DNA of 64,000 nucleotides, taken from Caballeronia zhejiangensis (GTDB lineage: Bacteria > Pseudomonadota > Gammaproteobacteria > Burkholderiales > Burkholderiaceae). Position numbers and translations under genes: made by a program. Below the pieces are notes generated by a model. The model had not been told where the DNA came from. It was given only the letters and a program-made list of their open reading frames with translations, and ran no database searches. The stretch covers positions 248,001 to 312,000 of the forward strand of contig NZ_JFHD01000004.1 in the NCBI RefSeq assembly GCF_000698575.1. Reading direction: 5' to 3'. Shown here one piece after another: positions 60,771-64,000 of the stretch (positions within the stretch are counted from its first letter, which is position 1; every line of letters begins with the position of its first letter).

Positions 60771-63065
60771 ATGAAGCATCACATCTATCGCTCGCTCGCA
60801 GTCGCGGCGGGCGCCCTCGTCAGCGCGCACGCGCATGCCGGCAGCAGCTTCATCGTGCGCGACATTCGCGTGGAAGGCGTGAGCCGCGTCGATCCGTCGA
60901 CGGTCTTCGCCAATCTCAAGATACGGCGCGGCGACACCTTCACCGAGACGGGAGCCACCGATGCGATCCGCGCGCTCTACGACACCGGCCTCTTCACCGA
61001 CGTGAGCGTGTCGACCGAAGGCGACGTGCTCGTCGTGCGCGTCGTCGAAGCGGCGGCCATCGCCGGCGTTCAGTTCGCGGGCGTGCATGAATTCGACAAG
61101 GACAATTTGTCGAAGGCGTTGAAATCGGTCGGACTCGCGCCGGGTCAGACCTACAACAAGGCGCTCGCGAACCGCGCGGAACAGGAACTCAAGCGCCAAT
61201 ATCTGATGCGCGGCTTTTACGCCGCCGAAGTCACGACCACGGTGACGCCGCTCGATCGCGGCCGCGTGCAACTGCTTTTCTCGGTCGCCGAAGGACCGAG
61301 CGCGAAGATCAGGCAGATCAATTTTCTCGGCAACACCGCGTTCGATGAAAAGACGCTGCACGACGAGATGCAGCTCTCCACGCCCAACTGGTTTTCCTGG
61401 TACACGAAGAACGATCTTTATCAGAAGGAGAAGCTCACCGGCGATCTGCAAAACCTGCGCTCGTTCTATCTCGATCGCGGCTACCTCGAATTCAGCGTGG
61501 AATCGACGCAGGTTTCGATCTCGCCCGACAAGAAGGACATGTATCTGACGATCATGCTGCACGAAGGCAAGCCTTACACCATCACGAGCGTGAAGCTCGC
61601 GGGCAATCTGCTCGGGCGCGATGCGGAATTGGCGCGGCTCGTGAGCATCGAGCCGGGCGAGCTGTTCTCGGCTAACAAGCTGCAGCAAGTGACGCAGACG
61701 CTCGTCGACAGGCTCGGCGGATACGGCTACGCCTTCGCGAGCGTGAACGCGCAGCCGGACATCGATCAGGCGCATCACACGGTCGCGCTCACGTTGCAGG
61801 TCGATCCGGGCAAGCGCGTGTATGTGCGCCGCCTCGAAGTGATCGGCAATACGCGCACGCGCGATGAAGTCGTGCGCCGTGAAATGCGCCAGTTCGAAAG
61901 CGCATGGTTCGACAGTCAGGCGCTCAAGCTCTCGAAAGACCGCATCAGCCGTCTCGGCTATTTCACCGATGTCGATGTGACGACCGTGCCCATCGAAGGC
62001 GATCCGGATCAGGTCGACGTGCAGATGAAAGTGACAGAGAAACCGACAGGGGCGATCACGCTCGGCGCGGGCTTTTCATCGACGGACAAGGTCGTGCTGT
62101 CCGCCGGCGTCACGCAGGACAACGTGTTCGGCTCGGGCACGAGTCTCGGCGTGAACGTCAATACGGCGAAGACGTATCGCACGCTGAGCATCACGCAGAC
62201 GGACCCGTACTTCACCGTCGACGGCATTCAGCGCATCACCGATGCGTATTACCGGACGACGTATCCGCTCTACTATTCGAGCGATTCGAGCTTTCGTATC
62301 GTGAGCATGGGCGTCGACACGAAGTTCGGCATTCCGTTCTCCGAATCGGACATGGTGTACTTCGGCGCGGGCGTCGAGCAGGATCGCTTCAATACCGATT
62401 CGGATACGCCGCAATCGTATCTGGACTACGTGAGCGAGTTCGGCCGTGTGGTGAACAACGTGCCGCTCACGGCGAGCTGGAAGCGCGACCATCGCGACAG
62501 CGCGCTGGTGCCGAGCCGCGGCTATTATTTGCAGGCCAACGCGGAAGTGGGCACGCCGCTCGGCAACACCGAGTACTACAAGACCGATTTCACCGCGCAG
62601 TATTACCACTCGTTCTCGCGCGGCTTCGTGTTCGGCGTGAATCTTCAGGCGGGCTATGGCTCGGGTCTGGGTGGCAAGTCGTATCCGATCTTCAAGAATT
62701 ACTACGCGGGCGGCATCGGTTCCGTGCGCGGCTACGAGTCGAGCTCGCTCGGTCCGCGCGACAAGACGACGAACGATCCGATCGGCGGCTCGAAGATGGT
62801 CGTCGCCAACATCGAGATGACGTTCCCGTTGCCGGGCACCGGCTACGACCGCACCTTGCGCGTGTTCACCTTCGTCGATGGCGGCAACGTCTGGGGCGAC
62901 GAAGGCAACAGCACCGGATCGAACGGCCTGCGTTACAGCTACGGCATGGGCCTCGAATGGATTTCGCCGATCGGCCCGCTGAAGCTGAGCCTCGGTTTCC
63001 CGATCGTGCATCACAGCGGAGACACGTATCAGAAGTTCCAGTTTCAGATCGGCACCGCGTTTTAA
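60771..63065 (+). CDS. bamA: BamA-family outer-membrane protein assembly factor (orphan copy)
   Basis: A 764-residue Omp85 protein. The signal peptide ends AHAHA-GS. Five POTRA domains occupy about residues 24-420, with FIVRDIRVEGVSRVDPSTV opening the first. The C-terminal 16-strand barrel includes the loop 6 VRGYESSSLGPRD motif (near 653) and ends FQFQIGTAF with a terminal Phe. BamA folds and inserts beta-barrel proteins. It is not beside rseP, skp or lpxD, the usual neighbours, so this is likely a second copy, perhaps for a specific set of proteins. It has normal length for BamA. Confidence 0.93.
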   Translation: MKHHIYRSLAVAAGALVSAHAHAGSSFIVRDIRVEGVSRVDPSTVFANLKIRRGDTFTETGATDAIRALYDTGLFTDVSVSTEGDVLVVRVVEAAAIAGVQFAGVHEFDKDNLSKALKSVGLAPGQTYNKALANRAEQELKRQYLMRGFYAAEVTTTVTPLDRGRVQLLFSVAEGPSAKIRQINFLGNTAFDEKTLHDEMQLSTPNWFSWYTKNDLYQKEKLTGDLQNLRSFYLDRGYLEFSVESTQVSISPDKKDMYLTIMLHEGKPYTITSVKLAGNLLGRDAELARLVSIEPGELFSANKLQQVTQTLVDRLGGYGYAFASVNAQPDIDQAHHTVALTLQVDPGKRVYVRRLEVIGNTRTRDEVVRREMRQFESAWFDSQALKLSKDRISRLGYFTDVDVTTVPIEGDPDQVDVQMKVTEKPTGAITLGAGFSSTDKVVLSAGVTQDNVFGSGTSLGVNVNTAKTYRTLSITQTDPYFTVDGIQRITDAYYRTTYPLYYSSDSSFRIVSMGVDTKFGIPFSESDMVYFGAGVEQDRFNTDSDTPQSYLDYVSEFGRVVNNVPLTASWKRDHRDSALVPSRGYYLQANAEVGTPLGNTEYYKTDFTAQYYHSFSRGFVFGVNLQAGYGSGLGGKSYPIFKNYYAGGIGSVRGYESSSLGPRDKTTNDPIGGSKMVVANIEMTFPLPGTGYDRTLRVFTFVDGGNVWGDEGNSTGSNGLRYSYGMGLEWISPIGPLKLSLGFPIVHHSGDTYQKFQFQIGTAF

Positions 63066-63118
63066 GGCTCTTTACGTGAATCTCCGGCGAACAGTCCGGC
63101 CCGTCCCGGTTCGGCGAT

Positions 63119-63871
63119 CTACGCATGAGCGGGCATGACCGCGCCGAGCTTCGCGCCATTCGGACTGAAGGCGTAGCCGCGCCCGCGTATCGTCTGAATG
63201 AGGCGCGGCTCTGCGGGATCGTCCTCGACGATCTGTCGCAAACGGCACACGAGCGCATCGACCGAGCGCTCGGACAGCGCACAGCCCTGCTCGCTCAACT
63301 GACGGGTGAGGCGCAGGCGCGACATCACCGTCATCGGATTGCGCGCGAACAATGCGAGCAGTTCGATGAGCCTGTCGTGTACGTCGATGGCCACGCGCTT
63401 GCGCTTCAGCGTGCGCTTCGCCGGATCGAGCACGAAGTCGCCGAGGCGCAGCTTGCCGTCGCCGGGCGTGACCGGCAATGCACGCCGCGCGCGATGACGC
63501 AACAGATTGCGCATCCGCGAAAGAATCTCGCGCTCGTTGCAGGGCATTTGCACGAAGTCGTCGGCGCCGAGATCGAGACAGGTGATGGCGTCCATCCAGC
63601 CGTGCGGCGCGCCGATGACGAGCACCGCGATATCCGGATGCAGCGTGCGCAGATCGCAGAGCACGGCTGCCGTGGGCGTGTCGGTCAGTTCGTTGCTGAG
63701 CAGGATCAGCGAAGGCTTCGTGTGCTCGATCTCGACGGCGAGCGTCTCTGCATTCGAGATCGTTCGCATCGCCGGGTAATAGCTCGAAAGAAATGCGCGC
63801 AGTTTTTGCCGAACGCCGTCATCCGGCTCGACGATGACAATGCGATGCGGCTCGTGCGTACCTGAGATCAT
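63119..63871 (-). CDS. OmpR/PhoB-type regulator with degenerate receiver
   Basis: A 250-residue response-regulator-like protein. The N-terminal receiver fold is recognisable, but the phospho-acceptor position is Ser59 (LILLSNEL), the conserved Thr/Ser is Gly87 (VIGAPHG) and the conserved Lys is Met109 (FVQMPC). Ordinary phosphorylation is therefore unlikely. The C-terminal winged helix (about 140-237) is intact, with LRLGDFVLDPAKRTL and the recognition region SVDALVCRLRQIVEDDP, IQTIRGRGYAF. It probably regulates by an alternative signal or constitutively. It lies convergent to the BamA gene and 2 bp from a gene cut by the window end. Confidence 0.88.
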   Translation of the reverse strand: MISGTHEPHRIVIVEPDDGVRQKLRAFLSSYYPAMRTISNAETLAVEIEHTKPSLILLSNELTDTPTAAVLCDLRTLHPDIAVLVIGAPHGWMDAITCLDLGADDFVQMPCNEREILSRMRNLLRHRARRALPVTPGDGKLRLGDFVLDPAKRTLKRKRVAIDVHDRLIELLALFARNPMTVMSRLRLTRQLSEQGCALSERSVDALVCRLRQIVEDDPAEPRLIQTIRGRGYAFSPNGAKLGAVMPAHA

Positions 63872-63873
63872 CG

Positions 63874-64000
63874 TTACGCCCTCCGCAGCTTCGGACGGCC
63901 GAGCGCGGCCGCATCGAGCGCGACGTGACGTTCGCCGTTGGCGTGCAGGCGCATGCGCTCGCGGATTTCCGGTTCCGTCGCGCTCACATGCACCGCGATG
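63874..64000 (-). CDS. C-terminal end of an unidentified gene, cut by window edge
   Basis: The last 41 codons of a minus-strand gene are visible, ending IRERMRLHANGERHVALDAA then LGRPKLRRA and TAA at 63874-63876. It stops two bases before the start of the degenerate OmpR-type regulator, so the two are probably co-transcribed. The piece is too short to assign to a family. Confidence 0.6.
   Translation of the reverse strand, partial: IAVHVSATEPEIRERMRLHANGERHVALDAAALGRPKLRRA

Noticed and set aside
60189..61778. 529-codon open frame opposite the BamA gene
   Set aside because: Overlaps POTRA-coding DNA in antisense and has no recognisable protein character.
1..64000. CRISPR arrays, insertion sequences, tRNA and rRNA genes
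   Set aside because: No regularly spaced repeats, transposase motifs with terminal repeats, or cloverleaf/rRNA signatures were seen on reading the window.

Overview
The window is high-GC chromosomal DNA from a Gram-negative betaproteobacterium, most likely Burkholderiaceae (Paraburkholderia/Caballeronia type). I infer this from the GC-rich third codon positions, a DUF4148 protein, flhDC, DUF6484/TIGR02270/DUF2169 type VI secretion accessory genes, a BamA, and many LysR regulators. No rRNA, tRNA, CRISPR array, insertion sequence or phage gene was found. It reads as an accessory-rich region made of many small transcription units.

Layout. (1) 1-9.7 kb: an organosulfur or peptide scavenging block. 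It has an NtaA/DszA-type flavin monooxygenase (cut by the window edge), an oligopeptide-type ABC transporter (fused double ATPase, Tat-exported binding protein, two permeases), two MetQ/NlpA-like binding proteins, a DszC/SfnB-like monooxygenase and a decayed binding-protein remnant. (2) 10-19 kb: small regulator/target pairs. These are TetR with an NTF2-like protein and a DHA2 MFS pump, MarR with an NmrA-like reductase, LysR with an MFS transporter, and LysR with a phytanoyl-CoA-dioxygenase-like enzyme. Two pairs show clear operator candidates. (3) 19-23.2 kb: LysR, an ACS-family MFS permease, an oxalomesaconate-hydratase-like amidohydrolase and an RraA-type aldolase, matching the lower protocatechuate 4,5-cleavage or gallate route. 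(4) 23-30.4 kb: a zinc-ribbon-like small protein, a sedolisin (S53) protease, DUF4148, a CDF metal exporter, a PAS-GGDEF-EAL protein and an isolated flhDC pair.

(5) 30.4-36.8 kb, minus strand: a type VI secretion effector module without its own VgrG. In transcription order it is DUF6484, TIGR02270, DUF2169, a catalytically dead ketosynthase-like protein, a PAAR-like (DUF4150) toxin, and SMI1/KNR4 and DUF3396 immunity candidates. (6) 37-38.7 kb: three tandem paralogues of a small secreted protein. (7) 38.7-41.6 kb: tauCBA (taurine uptake, no tauD), followed by an orphan sugar-binding protein, a DUF1479 oxygenase and a divergent AraC regulator.

(8) 45.6-59.3 kb: the most striking block, a tightly coupled glycan locus. 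It holds a PIG-L deacetylase, GT2, GT4, GmhB-like phosphatase, GT9, NodU-type carbamoyltransferase, GT2, GT9, another GT and a UDP-xylose-synthase-like SDR. Convergent to it lies a half-size ABC exporter whose C-terminus is fused to a degenerate histidine-kinase ATPase domain and an intact receiver domain. (9) 59.7-64 kb: small hypotheticals, an orphan BamA, and an OmpR-type regulator whose receiver lacks the phosphoacceptor aspartate.

How it works together. The first and seventh blocks suggest adaptation to organic sulfur sources. The eighth suggests a carbamoylated, possibly heptose- and pentose-containing surface glycan, and the adjacent exporter may be its transporter or a signalling device. 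All functions are read from sequence features alone; no database search was run.
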